64,000 nucleotides of DNA from Bacteroides sp. (GTDB lineage Bacteria > Bacteroidota > Bacteroidia > Bacteroidales > Muribaculaceae). Made by a program: the position numbers and the translations under genes. The notes under the pieces were generated by a model. It did no database searches and had not been told where the DNA came from. It saw only the letters and a program-made list of their open reading frames with translations. Where the stretch lies: positions 766,383 to 830,382 of the forward strand of contig JAMPBJ010000001.1 of assembly GCA_023666835.1 (NCBI GenBank). The letters are read 5' to 3'. Below are positions 50,792-61,107 of this stretch, one piece after another; positions within the stretch are counted from its first letter, which is position 1, and every line of letters begins with the position of its first letter.

Positions 50792-52591
50792 ATGCAGAAT
50801 ATCCGAAATATTGCAATCATTGCACACGTCGACCACGGCAAAACGACTCTCGTCGACAAGATGCTCCTGGCCGGTAACCTCTTCCGCGACAATCAAAACG
50901 CCGGTGAACTCATTCTTGACAACAATGACCTTGAACGCGAACGCGGCATAACGATTCTTTCGAAAAACGTGTCGATCAACTACAAGGGCTACAAGATAAA
51001 CATCATCGACACCCCGGGACACGCTGATTTCGGCGGCGAGGTGGAGCGTGTGCTCAATATGGCCGACGGATGTCTGCTGCTGGTCGATGCTTTCGAAGGT
51101 CCGATGCCTCAGACGCGTTTCGTGCTTCAGAAAGCCATTCAGATGGGGCTGAAGCCTGTGGTGGTGATCAACAAGGTTGATAAGCCCAACTGCCGCCCCG
51201 ACGAGGTGCAGGAGATGGTGTTCGACCTGATGTTCAATCTCGATGCCACCGAGGAGCAGCTCGATTTCCCCACCGTCTACGGTTCGGCGAAACAGGGCTG
51301 GATGAGTCTCGACTGGAACAAACCGACCGACAATATCACGGCCGTGCTCGACACTATCATTGAACACATACCCGCACCGGTCACGCTTGAAGGTCCGGCC
51401 CAGATGCTGATCACGTCGCTCGACTATTCATCGTATGTTGGCCGAATCGCCGTTGGTCGTGTGCACCGCGGCGAATTGCGCGAAGGTCAGGATGTGGCCG
51501 TCATCAAAAAGGATGGCACCATCGATCGCCAACGCATCAAGGAGCTTCACGTGTTTGAGGGAATGAGCCGCCGCCGCGTCGACTCTGTCAAGAGCGGCGA
51601 CATCTGTGCTCTCGTAGGAATTGCCAACTTCGAAATCGGCGACACTGTGGCCGACATCGACACCCCCGAAGCTCTGCCGCGCATAGCCATCGACGAACCC
51701 ACGATGTCGATGACATTTACCATCAACGACTCGCCCTTCTTCGGTCGCGACGGCAAATACGTCACTTCGCGTCATATCGGCGACCGCCTCACCCGCGAAC
51801 TCGACCGCAACCTGGCGCTGAGAGTCGAAAAAGCTCCCGAGGACGATGTGTGGACCGTGTTTGGCCGCGGTGTGCTCCACCTGTCTGTGCTCATCGAGAC
51901 CATGCGTCGCGAGGGATATGAACTTCAGGTAGGCCAGCCCCAGGTGATCGTCAAAGAGATCGACGGCGTGAAATGCGAACCTGTCGAGATGATGACCATC
52001 AACGTGCCCGAAGAATATGCGTCGAAAATGATCGATATGGTCACTCGCCGCAAGGGTGAGCTCATCTCAATGCTCACGCAGAACGATCGCGTCAACATGG
52101 AATTCTTCATCCCCTCACGCGGTATCATTGGCCTGCGCAACAATGTGTTGACCGCCTCGGCAGGCGAAGCTATTATGGCTCATCGATTCCACGAATACCA
52201 GCCTTGGAAAGGTGATATTGAACGCCGTACAAACGGCTCGCTCATAGCCATGGAAGCCGGTACGGCTTATGCCTATGCCATCGACAAACTTCAGGATCGC
52301 GGCCGCTTCTTCATCTTCCCCCAAGAGGAAGTGTATGCCGGACAGGTGGTTGGCGAAAACGCCAAGGACAACGATATTGTGGTCAACGTGACTAAATCGA
52401 AGAAGCTCACCAATATGCGAGCATCTGGCGCCGACGACAAGGCACGCATCATTCCGCCGGTAGTATTCTCGCTTGAAGAAGCGCTGGAATACATCAAGGA
52501 GGACGAATATGTGGAAGTAACGCCCCATCACCTGCGCCTTCGCAAAATCATCCTCGATGAACTCGAGCGCAAGCGCGCAAACAAATCCTGA
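50792..52591 (+). CDS. typA: Translational GTPase TypA/BipA
   Basis: 599 residues from the ATG at 50792 ([28 protein letters not shown]). G motifs: P-loop AHVDHGKT, switch [33 protein letters not shown]-like domains III and V and the unique C-terminal domain follow (YEPQ-type [51 protein letters not shown]). It binds ribosomes and aids 50S assembly and stress responses. Single gene with its own terminator. Confidence 0.97.
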   Translation: MQNIRNIAIIAHVDHGKTTLVDKMLLAGNLFRDNQNAGELILDNNDLERERGITILSKNVSINYKGYKINIIDTPGHADFGGEVERVLNMADGCLLLVDAFEGPMPQTRFVLQKAIQMGLKPVVVINKVDKPNCRPDEVQEMVFDLMFNLDATEEQLDFPTVYGSAKQGWMSLDWNKPTDNITAVLDTIIEHIPAPVTLEGPAQMLITSLDYSSYVGRIAVGRVHRGELREGQDVAVIKKDGTIDRQRIKELHVFEGMSRRRVDSVKSGDICALVGIANFEIGDTVADIDTPEALPRIAIDEPTMSMTFTINDSPFFGRDGKYVTSRHIGDRLTRELDRNLALRVEKAPEDDVWTVFGRGVLHLSVLIETMRREGYELQVGQPQVIVKEIDGVKCEPVEMMTINVPEEYASKMIDMVTRRKGELISMLTQNDRVNMEFFIPSRGIIGLRNNVLTASAGEAIMAHRFHEYQPWKGDIERRTNGSLIAMEAGTAYAYAIDKLQDRGRFFIFPQEEVYAGQVVGENAKDNDIVVNVTKSKKLTNMRASGADDKARIIPPVVFSLEEALEYIKEDEYVEVTPHHLRLRKIILDELERKRANKS

Positions 52592-52613
52592 CTTCAAAAT
52601 AATCAGATACCTG

Positions 52614-52651
52614 GCGGGCAGGGAGCGGCGATTGAGTCGACCCCTGCCCGC
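52614..52651 (+). terminator. Hairpin terminator of typA
   Basis: Perfect 10-base stem GCGGGCAGGG / CCCTGCCCGC with an 18-base loop, followed by TCTCCTATAATAT. It starts 22 bases after the typA stop. Confidence 0.75.
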
Positions 52652-52669
52652 TCTCCTATAATATGACAA

Positions 52670-52696
52670 CATATATGATTTATAAATCTTATGGCG
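52670..52696. repeat. Degenerate 9-base tandem repeats, locus 4
   Basis: Three units: CATATATGA, TTTATAAAT, CTTATGGCG, between the typA and tRNA-His terminators. It shares 17 identical bases with locus 1 and the TTATGGCGCC-like tail with locus 3. Confidence 0.68.
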
Positions 52697-52702
52697 CCAA
52701 AT

Positions 52703-52740
52703 AGCAAGAGGTCATGTCGCTGTCGACATGACCTCTTGCT
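52703..52740 (-). terminator. Terminator of tRNA-His
   Basis: Perfect 17-base stem (52703-52719 and 52724-52740) with a 4-base loop, directly after the encoded CCA of the tRNA. It is the strongest hairpin in the window. Confidence 0.85.
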
Positions 52741-52818
<78 letters not shown>

Positions 52819-52870
52819 ATTTGGATGGTGTGAAACGGCTGACGCAAGGTCGTTTCCGATTTTCACGATG

Positions 52871-52900
52871 CAAAGTTACAAATTTTTTCTTTCTCTGCAA
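52871..52900 (-). promoter_or_regulatory. Promoter of tRNA-His
   Basis: TTG, 19 bases, TAACTTTG on the minus strand, about 53 bases before the tRNA 5' end. Confidence 0.68.
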
Positions 52901-52916
52901 TAGTATTGGGCGATTT

Positions 52917-54053
52917 TTATTTTTGTTTTTTGTGGAAGTGCCTGAATATTGTGGCTAGCGGATGGCGCTGATACCGGCTTATGGGGAGGGTGTCGAGAGG
53001 CACATCGATGTTGCGGCGATCGAAGATGGCTCGGGCACGGGTGTAGAATACCTTGCGTTCCGATTCGTTGGAGGGCGAGGGGAGAGCCCCGTCGACAAGA
53101 CGGTAGCTGCGATCGGTTTTGTAGGGTTCGACGGTGAACACGGTGCGGTAGGAGGCTCGTTTGACGCAGGCGTTGCCCGCGGAGTCACGCCCGATGGTGA
53201 CTCTGGCCATGGCTCCGCCACGGGTGTCGGTGGTGCGCATGGCCGATATGAAGTTGCCCAGCGAGTAGCATAGAAATATGTTTTTGTCCAGAGTCGGGCT
53301 GCGACGCATTTCCATGGGTTGGATGACGTGGGGATGACCACCGATAATCAGGTCGACACCCTGCTCGGTGAGGAAATCGGCCATCTCCTTTTCGGATTTG
53401 ACAGGCATCAGAGTATATTCTTCGCCCCAGTGCATGCATACCACGATCAGTTCGGCCCCCTTCTGTCGGGCGGCAGCTATATCTCGCTTGATCAGATCGC
53501 GGTCGATGTAGTCGACCACGGCTCCATTGCGTGCAATCAGTCCATTGGTGCCATAGGTGTAGTTGAGAAATGCTATCCGGTAGCCTTTGACGTTGACAAT
53601 GAGGGGCACTATGGAGTCGCGTTCGGCTCTGTTGGAGTATGCTCCTACATGAGGCACGCTGAGTGCGTCGAGTCGGTCAATTGTACGTCGCAGACCCTGG
53701 TCGCCTCGGTCGAGGATGTGATTGTTGGCGTTGAGAATCAGGTCGAAACCGGCATCGAGCAGCGCATTGAGATACGAATCGGGAGCGCAAAAGCGCGGAT
53801 AGCCGGAGTAGGGACTGCCGCCGAGTGGTAGTTCGAGATTGACCACGGCATAGTCGGCCGAGGCAATGTAGGGCGTGATGGCTGAATAGTAGTGAGAGAA
53901 GTCGTAGGTGCCGTCAGTGGTCGCGGCTGCTGTCAGCTGTCTTTGGTGCATCATGGCGTCACCTGCGAAAACGATGTCGATGTCACCGCCGTTGATTCCG
54001 AACAGCGAGAGCAACGCCAGGTAGACAGGCAGATACAGAGGCGTGACGGCCAT
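52917..54053 (-). CDS. CapA-family protein (metallophosphatase fold)
   Basis: 378 residues with a short hydrophobic start (about 3-20). Family motifs in order: IVFAGDAMMHQRQL, ADYAVVNLELPLGGSPYSGYPRF, ILNANNHILDRGDQGLRRTI, LNYTYGTNG, VCMHWGEEYTL and DLIIGGHPHVIQPME, giving the His/Asp/Asn metal site of the CapA/PGA_cap fold. CapA is linked with poly-gamma-glutamate export in Bacillus, but no capB/capC genes are near, so the function here is open. Eight bases after folD. Confidence 0.92.
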   Translation of the reverse strand: MAVTPLYLPVYLALLSLFGINGGDIDIVFAGDAMMHQRQLTAAATTDGTYDFSHYYSAITPYIASADYAVVNLELPLGGSPYSGYPRFCAPDSYLNALLDAGFDLILNANNHILDRGDQGLRRTIDRLDALSVPHVGAYSNRAERDSIVPLIVNVKGYRIAFLNYTYGTNGLIARNGAVVDYIDRDLIKRDIAAARQKGAELIVVCMHWGEEYTLMPVKSEKEMADFLTEQGVDLIIGGHPHVIQPMEMRRSPTLDKNIFLCYSLGNFISAMRTTDTRGGAMARVTIGRDSAGNACVKRASYRTVFTVEPYKTDRSYRLVDGALPSPSNESERKVFYTRARAIFDRRNIDVPLDTLPISRYQRHPLATIFRHFHKKQK

Positions 54054-54061
54054 CGACGCTA

Positions 54062-54946
54062 TCAGTCTTTGTAGATCTCATGTCGCGCCGCCAGCAGAGT
54101 GTTGCGCATGAGCGACACGATGGTCATAGGGCCTACACCGCCGGGCACCGGTGTGATGTAGGAGCATAGTGGGGCCACATTGTCGAAGTCAACGTCGCCG
54201 CGGAGACGGAATCCGCTCTTGCGGGTGCTGTCGGCTACTCTTGTTGTGCCCACGTCAATTATCGTGGCTCCCGGTTTAACCATGTCGGCGGTGACAAATC
54301 CGGGGCTGCCGAGGGCGGCGATGATGATGTCGGCTTCGCGGCAGATTTCTTTCAGTCCGACTGTGGCGCTGTGGCACACGGTGACAGTGGCGTCGCCCGG
54401 CAGTGCTTTCTGCATCATTAGCATGGCCACGGGCTTGCCCACGATGTTGCTTCGACCAAGTACCACACAACGCTGTCCGCGGGTGGGAATGTCGTAGCGG
54501 CGAAGTAGTTCGACGATGCCTTGCGGGGTGGCGCTGACATAGGTCGGAAGACCGATCGACATGCGACCTACGTTGATCGGATGGAATCCGTCGACATCCT
54601 TGCGGTAGTCGATGGCCTCGATGATGCGCTGTTCGGAAATATGGCGCGGCAGCGGCAGCTGCACGATGAAGCCGTCGACATCGGGGTCGTTGTTGAGAGC
54701 GTGGATGGTTTCGAGCAGCGTCTCTTCGCTCACTTCGTCCTCAAAGCGGATCAGAGAGGAGCGGAAGCCGCATTCTTCGCAGGCTTTCACTTTGTTGGCA
54801 ACGTAGGTTTCGCTGCCACCGTCGTGGCCCACAAGGATGGCTGCCAGGTGAGGGCGCTTGAGCCCGAGATCAATCATTTCGTTGACAGCCGATGCTATTT
54901 CGGCTTTGATTTCCGAGGCGATTTTCTTTCCGTCGATCAGTTGCAT
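54062..54946 (-). CDS. folD: Methylenetetrahydrofolate dehydrogenase/cyclohydrolase
   Basis: 294 residues, normal length. Folate-binding Lys in [35 protein letters not shown], and the NADP site [18 protein letters not shown], closing with [19 protein letters not shown]. It interconverts one-carbon folates. Between ffh and the capA-like gene on the same strand. Confidence 0.97.
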   Translation of the reverse strand: MQLIDGKKIASEIKAEIASAVNEMIDLGLKRPHLAAILVGHDGGSETYVANKVKACEECGFRSSLIRFEDEVSEETLLETIHALNNDPDVDGFIVQLPLPRHISEQRIIEAIDYRKDVDGFHPINVGRMSIGLPTYVSATPQGIVELLRRYDIPTRGQRCVVLGRSNIVGKPVAMLMMQKALPGDATVTVCHSATVGLKEICREADIIIAALGSPGFVTADMVKPGATIIDVGTTRVADSTRKSGFRLRGDVDFDNVAPLCSYITPVPGGVGPMTIVSLMRNTLLAARHEIYKD

Positions 54947-54987
54947 GGGGTGGAGTGTGGTTAGGGTGGATATGGGATTGGCGGGGG

Positions 54988-56322
54988 TCAGGGACGATGC
55001 TGGCGCATCTGGCGCATCATCTTCATCGGGTTTTTGATCGATGTGGCCATCTTCATCATCTTGCGCATCTGGTCGAATTGCTTTATCATGCGGTTGACCT
55101 CGATGATTGTAGTGCCGGAGCCTTTGGCTATGCGCTGGCGGCGGCTGGCGTTGATGGCCGAGGGGTTCTGGCGTTCGTAGGGTGTCATGGACTGGATCAT
55201 GGCTTCGATGCCTTTGAATGCGTCGTTGTCGATGTCGATATCCTTGATGGCCTTGCCCATGCCGGGTATCATTGCGGCAAGATCCTTGATGTTGCCCATC
55301 TTCTTGATCTGGTTGATCTGAGCCAGATAGTCGTTGAAGTCGAACTGGTTTTTGGCAATGCGCTTCTGGATGCGGCGTGCTTCCTCTTCGTCGTAGGCCT
55401 GCTGAGCTTTTTCAACGAGGGTCACGATGTCGCCCATGCCGAGTATGCGGTCGGCCATACGGGTGGGGTGGAACACTTCGATGGCGTCCATCTTTTCGCC
55501 TGTGCCGACAAATTTGATCGGCTTGGTGACCACGGTGCGGATCGAGAGTGCGGCACCGCCGCGGGTATCACCGTCGAGTTTCGTGAGCACAACACCGTCG
55601 AAGTCGAGGCGGTCGTTGAATGTTTTGGCTGTGTTGACGGCATCCTGACCGGTCATCGAGTCGACCACAAAGAGCGTTTCCTGCGGACGGATGGCTTTCT
55701 TGATGGCCTCGATCTCGTTCATCATGGCTTCATCGACGGCCAGACGGCCGGCGGTGTCGACAATGACGAGGTCGAGATGGTTGGCCTTGGCATAGGCTAT
55801 GGCGTTTTGAGCGATCTCAACGGGGTTGGTGTTGCCCTCTTCGGTGTAGACAGGCACATTGATCTGCTCGCCGAGCACCTTCAGCTGTTCGATGGCCGCC
55901 GGACGATACACGTCGCAGGCCACGAGCAAGGGACGCTTGGCTTTTTCGCTTTTGAGTTTCTTTGCAATCTTGCCCGAGAATGTTGTCTTACCGGAGCCTT
56001 GCAGACCCGACATAAGGATCACCGTGGGATTGCCCGAAAGATTGATGGGGGCTGTCTCTCCGCCCATGAGTGCGGCGAGTTCGTCGTGGACGATTTTCAC
56101 CATCATTTCGCCCGGCTTGACGGCTGTCAGCACGTTTTGGCCGAGAGCTTTCTGCTTCACGGTGTTTACGAAATTCTTAGCCACGTTGTACTGCACGTCG
56201 GCGTCGATCAGCGAGCGGCGCACCTCTTTGAGCGTTTCGGCGACGTTGATTTCGGTTATCTTGCCTTGACCTTTAAGGATCTTGAAACTTCGTTCGAGTT
56301 TCTCGGATAGATTTTCAAACAT
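54988..56322 (-). CDS. ffh: Signal recognition particle GTPase
   Basis: 444 residues. N domain at about 1-90; G domain with [35 protein letters not shown] and [14 protein letters not shown]; and the Met-rich M domain from about 300 to the end ([23 protein letters not shown]), which binds 4.5S RNA and signal peptides. The SRP RNA gene is not in this window. Confidence 0.97.
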   Translation of the reverse strand: MFENLSEKLERSFKILKGQGKITEINVAETLKEVRRSLIDADVQYNVAKNFVNTVKQKALGQNVLTAVKPGEMMVKIVHDELAALMGGETAPINLSGNPTVILMSGLQGSGKTTFSGKIAKKLKSEKAKRPLLVACDVYRPAAIEQLKVLGEQINVPVYTEEGNTNPVEIAQNAIAYAKANHLDLVIVDTAGRLAVDEAMMNEIEAIKKAIRPQETLFVVDSMTGQDAVNTAKTFNDRLDFDGVVLTKLDGDTRGGAALSIRTVVTKPIKFVGTGEKMDAIEVFHPTRMADRILGMGDIVTLVEKAQQAYDEEEARRIQKRIAKNQFDFNDYLAQINQIKKMGNIKDLAAMIPGMGKAIKDIDIDNDAFKGIEAMIQSMTPYERQNPSAINASRRQRIAKGSGTTIIEVNRMIKQFDQMRKMMKMATSIKNPMKMMRQMRQHRP

Positions 56323-56380
56323 ATGTCGGTGTGTCTGTGATTTTGTTGTGTGGGGTTAGTGATTGGGAGAGTTGCGGCAG

Positions 56381-56737
56381 TCAGTCGACAAGTCGGTTGG
56401 TGGTAGTGTCGGGGAACACGACGGTGGGCTTGAACGTGCGGGCCTCTTCGAGGCTCATGCGTGCATAGGCCATGATGATGACGATGTCGCCGCGGTGCAC
56501 CCTGCGTGCGGCGGCTCCGTTGAGGCACACGACACCGGATCCGGGCTCGCCGGCAATAGTGTAGGTGTCGAACCGCTCGCCGTTGTTGTTGTCGACGATA
56601 AATACCCGTTCGCCGGGCAGGATTCCCGCTGCTTCCATGAGCAGACTGTCGATGGTGATGCTTCCGATGTAGTCGAGATTGGCCTCCGTGACTGTCACAC
56701 GGTGGATTTTCGACCTGAGCATTTCGACTTGTATCAT
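56381..56737 (-). CDS. panD: Aspartate 1-decarboxylase
   Basis: 118 residues. The self-cleavage site is YIGSITID (Gly-Ser at about 24-25), which becomes the pyruvoyl cofactor. [42 protein letters not shown] is the rest of the family core. It makes beta-alanine for pantothenate. Its ATG overlaps the panC stop by 4 bases, so the two are coupled. Confidence 0.97.
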   Translation of the reverse strand: MIQVEMLRSKIHRVTVTEANLDYIGSITIDSLLMEAAGILPGERVFIVDNNNGERFDTYTIAGEPGSGVVCLNGAAARRVHRGDIVIIMAYARMSLEEARTFKPTVVFPDTTTNRLVD

Positions 56738-57579
56738 AATGAGTAGGTTATGTTGTCAATTAGACGTACGTCGCCGCAGTAGACCGTCACGCATCCAACG
56801 GGGCAGTCGGTTTCGGTCCAGTCGGCGATAGGTTGCATCGTCTTGCCGTCGACGATCTGATAGTATTCGGTGCGCATTTGCGGATAGCTGTCGATGGTGT
56901 CGACCACAAAGCGGATGGTATCGGCCACCGATTGCGTTTTGGCCATGGGCAGACTTGCTGCCAGTGTTTCGTGGATTTTGGGGGCTATGGCACGCTGCTC
57001 TGGAGTGAGGCGCACGTTGCGGCTCGACATTGCAAGTCCATCGGGATGTCGCATGATCGGGCATGCAATGATGTCGATGTCGAAGTCCTCTATTTCAGCC
57101 ATGCGTCGAATGACGGCTATCTGCTGATAGTCTTTTTCACCGAAGTAGGCGCGGGTCGGTGTGGTCATCTCAAACAGTCGGCTGACGATCTGTGCCACAC
57201 CGTTGAAGTGGCCCGGACGCATGGCGCCTTCCATCACTTCGGCCACAGGGCCGAGGTCGAACTGTCGAGTGTCGGGTTCGGGATATATCTCTTCGACCGA
57301 GGGAATAAATGCGTAGTCTACGCCGACCGATTCCATGGCCGTGCAATCGGCCTCTTCGGTGCGGGGATAGGTGCGCAGATCCTCCGGATTGTTGAATTGC
57401 GTGGGGTTGACAAACACGCTGGCAACGACGATGTCGTTGTCCTCGCGGGCGCGTTTCATCAGTGACAGGTGCCCCTGATGGAGGGCGCCCATTGTTGGCA
57501 CGAGGCCTATCGATTGGCCGCGGTCGCGGTGGGCCTGCATGGCCTTGCGGAGTTCGCGGACGGTGCGTATGACTTTCAT
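56734..57579 (-). CDS. panC: Pantothenate synthetase (pantoate-beta-alanine ligase)
   Basis: 281 residues from the ATG at 57579 ([14 protein letters not shown]). The ORF runs to 57678, but a promoter at 57611-57642 lies inside that extension. ATP-binding [14 protein letters not shown] (HxGH), [43 protein letters not shown] and MSSRNVRL are all intact. It joins pantoate to beta-alanine, the latter made by the next gene panD. Confidence 0.97.
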   Translation of the reverse strand: MKVIRTVRELRKAMQAHRDRGQSIGLVPTMGALHQGHLSLMKRAREDNDIVVASVFVNPTQFNNPEDLRTYPRTEEADCTAMESVGVDYAFIPSVEEIYPEPDTRQFDLGPVAEVMEGAMRPGHFNGVAQIVSRLFEMTTPTRAYFGEKDYQQIAVIRRMAEIEDFDIDIIACPIMRHPDGLAMSSRNVRLTPEQRAIAPKIHETLAASLPMAKTQSVADTIRFVVDTIDSYPQMRTEYYQIVDGKTMQPIADWTETDCPVGCVTVYCGDVRLIDNITYSL

Positions 57580-57610
57580 TTCGTTTTCTGAATAATGTCG
57601 AATAGACGCG

Positions 57611-57642
57611 CAAAAATAACAATTAATTACGATATACGAAAA
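57611..57642 (-). promoter_or_regulatory. Promoter of panC-panD
   Basis: On the minus strand TTTT, 20 bases, TATTTTTG, 31 bases before the panC start. It decides that start. Confidence 0.6.
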
Positions 57643-57665
57643 CCAGGGGCGGTCAAAATGAAGCG

Positions 57666-57707
57666 AACCGGCCGACACTCCGCATGTTTGACGGGTGCCG
57701 GCCGGTT
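57666..57707 (-). terminator. Hairpin terminator of htrA
   Basis: Long inverted repeat beginning AACCGGCCG on both arms, extended by CAC/GTG after one mismatch, 20 bases after the htrA stop. No strong T-run; assignment is by position. Confidence 0.65.
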
Positions 57708-57726
57708 GGGTATGTGGTGCAGTGGC

Positions 57727-59214
57727 TTACTGTTCGAGGTCGACTGCGTAGTATGCTTTCTTGCCTGTGGGGTAGATGCCGGTGATAAACATTACGTTCT
57801 CAGAGGCGTCGGGCGAGGTGACCTCGTTGTAGGCGGCTTCCATGTCGTCGACAGAGTTGATGCGTCGGTTGTTGACTTCAAGTATGATGAAACCGTCCTT
57901 GATGCCGGCGTCCTTGAACGGACCGTCTTTGATGCCGGCCACCTGAATGCCGTAGGATATCTTGAGCTGGCGTTTGGTCTCGTCTTTGAGTACCTTGAAA
58001 GCGCATCCGAGGTCGGCCAGTGAGGTGACAGCCGACAGGTTGGTGTTGCCCGCGCTGTTGTAGAGTGTGGCCTGGGTGGTGTATTCCTTGTTGTCGCGGA
58101 TATAGGTGATGGTGATCTTTTCGCCGGGGCGGAAGAGGTTGATCTGCTCCATCAGTTCGGATGTACGGTGGGTGGGTTTGCCGTTGATGGCGATAATGAC
58201 GTCGCCCTCTTTGAGTCCGGCTTCCATGGCAGCGCTGCGGTCAGCCACATTGCCTACAATGAGGCCTTCGGTCACTTTGGTGATACCGCGGTCGGCGGCT
58301 ATCTTGGCAGTGAGTTCGGAGTAGGAGATGCCGAGCACAGCACGCTGCACGGTGCGGAATTTCTGCAGGTCTTCAGCTACTTTTTTCACGATTGAGGTGG
58401 GTATGGCGAAGGAGTAGCCGGTGTATGATCCGGTCTGGGAGTAGATGGCTGAGTTGATGCCTACGAGTTCACCTTTGAGGTTGACGAGTGCACCGCCAGA
58501 GTTGCCGGGATTGACGGCGGCGTCGGTCTGGATGTAGCTTTCGATGCCCATGCGGCCTTGTTGGCCACCTGATATGGAGCGTGCCTTGGCGCTGACGATG
58601 CCGGCGGTGACGGTGGAGTTAAGACCGAAGGGGTTGCCCACGGCAAGCACCCATTCGCCGATCTTCAGATCGTCGCTGCTACCCCATGGAATTACTGAGA
58701 GACCGTTGCAGTCAATCTTAATCAGGGCAAGGTCGGTGGCTGCGTCGGTGCCGATGACTGTGGCGTTGAACACGCGGTTGTCGTTGAGAAGCACCTCAAG
58801 GCGTTCGGCGCCTTCAACCACGTGGTTGTTGGTGATGATGTAGCCGTCTTCTGAAATGATCACGCCGGAGCCCATGCCCTTTTCGCGCTGTTGTGACTCG
58901 TCGTTGCGGCCGCCACGGCGACGAATCTGGCCGTCGTTCGAGTCGGGTGAAGCAGCCGAGGGAGTGTAGTTGTTGGGGAAGAAGAATTCAAACGGATCCA
59001 TGAATCCGGAGAAGGGTGACGACTGGCTGCGAATGGTGGCAAAGCTCTTGATGCAGACCACGCCGTTGATGGTCGATTCGGCAGCTGTTGTGAAATCAGT
59101 GTTTTGTATTGTTCGTTGTGCAACCGTGAATAGTTGCGCGTCAGTCTGGGCGTTGACAGCCGTAGTGGCGGCGATCAAGCCGAGGCCTAACGAAAGAAAT
59201 CTGATCAGTTTCAT
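57727..59214 (-). CDS. htrA: Periplasmic Do-family serine protease/chaperone
   Basis: 495 residues, signal peptide MKLIRFLSLGLGLIAATTAVNAQ. Trypsin-like triad His131 (TNNHVV), Asp161 (DLALIKID) and Ser239 (NPGNSGGAL). A loop rich in Ser/Pro/Arg lies at about 62-112. Two PDZ domains follow (about 295-385 and 410-490), with LIVGNVADRSAAMEAGLKEGDVIIAINGKP in the first and KDAGIKDGFIILEVNNRRINSVDD in the second. Degrades or refolds damaged envelope proteins. Single gene. Confidence 0.96.
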   Translation of the reverse strand: MKLIRFLSLGLGLIAATTAVNAQTDAQLFTVAQRTIQNTDFTTAAESTINGVVCIKSFATIRSQSSPFSGFMDPFEFFFPNNYTPSAASPDSNDGQIRRRGGRNDESQQREKGMGSGVIISEDGYIITNNHVVEGAERLEVLLNDNRVFNATVIGTDAATDLALIKIDCNGLSVIPWGSSDDLKIGEWVLAVGNPFGLNSTVTAGIVSAKARSISGGQQGRMGIESYIQTDAAVNPGNSGGALVNLKGELVGINSAIYSQTGSYTGYSFAIPTSIVKKVAEDLQKFRTVQRAVLGISYSELTAKIAADRGITKVTEGLIVGNVADRSAAMEAGLKEGDVIIAINGKPTHRTSELMEQINLFRPGEKITITYIRDNKEYTTQATLYNSAGNTNLSAVTSLADLGCAFKVLKDETKRQLKISYGIQVAGIKDGPFKDAGIKDGFIILEVNNRRINSVDDMEAAYNEVTSPDASENVMFITGIYPTGKKAYYAVDLEQ

Positions 59215-59421
59215 ATTGTATTGTGGTTGTGTTTGTAAATGTGTGGTTGGTTGAGAGATTGGTTTTCAATAATATCGGATGCAAAAATAAATCGAATTAT
59301 TTAATTATGGTATATGAACAATGCGGTTTTAAATTCATTTAATAACAGTACACTCTATTTTTATCTTTTTTTGCAGACACAAAAAAATATTGGAAAATAT
59401 TAGCAAAGCAAAAAAAACTAT

Positions 59422-59429
59422 TAAATTTG
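59422..59429 (+). promoter_or_regulatory. -7 box of the NlpC/P60 lipoprotein gene
   Basis: TAAATTTG, 15 bases before the ATG at 59444. It lies inside the longer reading frame from 59390 and so supports the later start. Confidence 0.55.
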
Positions 59430-59443
59430 TGGTCGAACAAGCT

Positions 59444-60316
59444 ATGAAAATGAAAGTGAGCCGAAAAATCATTCTTTCGCTGGCTGTCACGGCGCTGATG
59501 TTTGCCGCATCGTCGTGCGGAGTTTCGCGCACGGCCACAACCGGTAGCACAGCAACTGTGAGTGGTTCTTCGTCCGGGTCCGGCAAGACTTCATCACGCA
59601 CTATATCGCCGGCCCCTGCCAAGCCTGCAGTACCTTTGAAGCATATAGATTTCGCCTCGTTGCAGCTTGATCCTGTTGTGGAGAATTTGCTCCGCGAGGC
59701 CGATTCGTGGATAGGCACCCCGTATGTCTACGGAGGCAATGACCGCCAGGGTGTTGACTGTTCTGGCTTTGTGGTCGAGGTGTTTAGAAACTCCTCAGGA
59801 ATAAAATTGCCACGCACTTCGCTCCAGCAGCAGGAATTTTGCGCTACGGTCGACCGTGAATCCATGGAGCCGGGCGATCTGGTCTTTTTCACCGTCAGGG
59901 GCGGTGATGTGGTAGGCCATGTCGGCATCTATATTGGCAACGACTGCATGGTGCATGCATCGTCGTCGAAGGGAGTCATCATCAGCTCGCTTAATGCCAA
60001 CTATTACGTGGTCAATTATTTCGGGAGTGGCCGAGTTGAGCCGTTCTATGCCCTGACCGGAAAGAAAAAAGCACCGGTTGCCGTTCCGGCTCCGACGTCT
60101 CCCGTGGTTGCTCCGACGGCTAATTTGGCCATAGTGCCGAAACCTGCTCCTACCGAAGCTGCCACGAAGGAAGATGTGGCAAGTATTGCTGCCCAGCGGG
60201 TAAAACGCATTGGGAATATTGAGGACACCCCCGCAGATGCACAAAGTCGGCCTTCGGTCACAACCGGCACCGGCAATGCTGACGCAGGATCGGATCTGGA
60301 GGATTTCTTTGACTGA
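59444..60316 (+). CDS. NlpC/P60-family lipoprotein, peptidoglycan endopeptidase
   Basis: 290 residues from the ATG at 59444. Lipobox ASSC with Cys25. A Ser/Gly/Thr-rich linker (about 28-60) leads to the NlpC/P60 domain (about 80-205): WIGTPYVYGGNDRQGVDCSGFVVEVF with catalytic Cys106, PGDLVFFTVRGGDVVGHVGIYIG with His159, and MVHASSSKGV with His171. The C-terminal third is Pro/Ala/Thr-rich and unstructured. It cuts peptide cross-links in the cell wall. tcdA follows after 4 bases. Confidence 0.93.
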   Translation: MKMKVSRKIILSLAVTALMFAASSCGVSRTATTGSTATVSGSSSGSGKTSSRTISPAPAKPAVPLKHIDFASLQLDPVVENLLREADSWIGTPYVYGGNDRQGVDCSGFVVEVFRNSSGIKLPRTSLQQQEFCATVDRESMEPGDLVFFTVRGGDVVGHVGIYIGNDCMVHASSSKGVIISSLNANYYVVNYFGSGRVEPFYALTGKKKAPVAVPAPTSPVVAPTANLAIVPKPAPTEAATKEDVASIAAQRVKRIGNIEDTPADAQSRPSVTTGTGNADAGSDLEDFFD

Positions 60317-60320
60317 TACA

Positions 60321-61070
60321 ATGACTGAAAAAGATATATTCAACCGGGTGGAGCTGCTTCTTGGCGATGAGGTCATGCAACGGCTCAAGGACACTCGTGT
60401 GATAGTGTTCGGAGTGGGAGGCGTTGGCAGTTGGACTGCCGAGGCTCTCGCCCGCACCGGTATAGGCCATATGACTATTGTCGATGCCGACCGCGTGGCC
60501 GCTTCCAATATCAATCGACAGCTGATGGCCACGGTCGACACGGTGTCGCAGGTCAAAGTCGATGTGCTTGCTCGTCGACTTTTGTCGATCAATCCCGAAT
60601 TGGATTTGCAAGCCGTCGAGGCACGGTTTGATAAATCGACAGCCGACGATTTCCACCTGCAGGAGTATGACTATGTGGTCGATGCCATTGACTCGCTGAC
60701 CGACAAGGCTTTGCTTATTAGTATTGCCACGAGGCTGAAGGTCAAATTGGTGTCGTCGATGGGTGCGGCATTGAAGCTGGATCCCACGCGCATACGTGTG
60801 GCTTCGTTTGAGCGCGTGACCGGATGCCGGCTTGCAGCCGCTTTGCGGCGCAAATTCAAGCAGACGGGCATCTATCCGTCAAGAAAATTCAAATGTGTGT
60901 ATTCCGACGAGTTGCTGCCCAACCGTGGAGCTGTCGCTGATACTTTCGGAACGATGACCTATGGCAAAGTGGTGACCAACGGAGCGCTGTGCCATATCAC
61001 TTCAATTTTCGGCATGACACTCGCCGGCCTCGTCATAGAGGGTATCTGCAAAAATAGGAGTGTCGGCTGA
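60321..61070 (+). CDS. tcdA: tRNA threonylcarbamoyladenosine dehydratase (ThiF/E1 family)
   Basis: 249 residues from the ATG at 60321; longer frames begin inside the upstream gene. The E1-like nucleotide site is VIVFGVGGVGSWTAEALARTGIG, with DADRVAASNINRQLMAT, VVDAIDSLTDKALLI, and VSSMGAALKLDPTRIRVA, which are TcdA features. It converts t6A37 to the cyclic form ct6A using ATP, downstream of TsaD's reaction. Ends inside a hairpin shared with the convergent gene. Confidence 0.93.
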   Translation: MTEKDIFNRVELLLGDEVMQRLKDTRVIVFGVGGVGSWTAEALARTGIGHMTIVDADRVAASNINRQLMATVDTVSQVKVDVLARRLLSINPELDLQAVEARFDKSTADDFHLQEYDYVVDAIDSLTDKALLISIATRLKVKLVSSMGAALKLDPTRIRVASFERVTGCRLAAALRRKFKQTGIYPSRKFKCVYSDELLPNRGAVADTFGTMTYGKVVTNGALCHITSIFGMTLAGLVIEGICKNRSVG

Positions 61071-61083
61071 GATGCCGACACTC
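61058..61083. terminator. Bidirectional hairpin between tcdA and lipoprotein gene
   Basis: Perfect 10-base stem GAGTGTCGGC / GCCGACACTC with a 6-base loop. The tcdA stop codon lies in the loop region. Both flanking genes converge on it. Confidence 0.72.
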
Positions 61084-61107
61084 ATAGTAATGTGATTCCT
61101 ATGGAGG

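Noticed and set aside
54955-56310. 451-codon ORF on the plus strand
   Set aside because: Exact antisense of ffh; no recognisable sequence.
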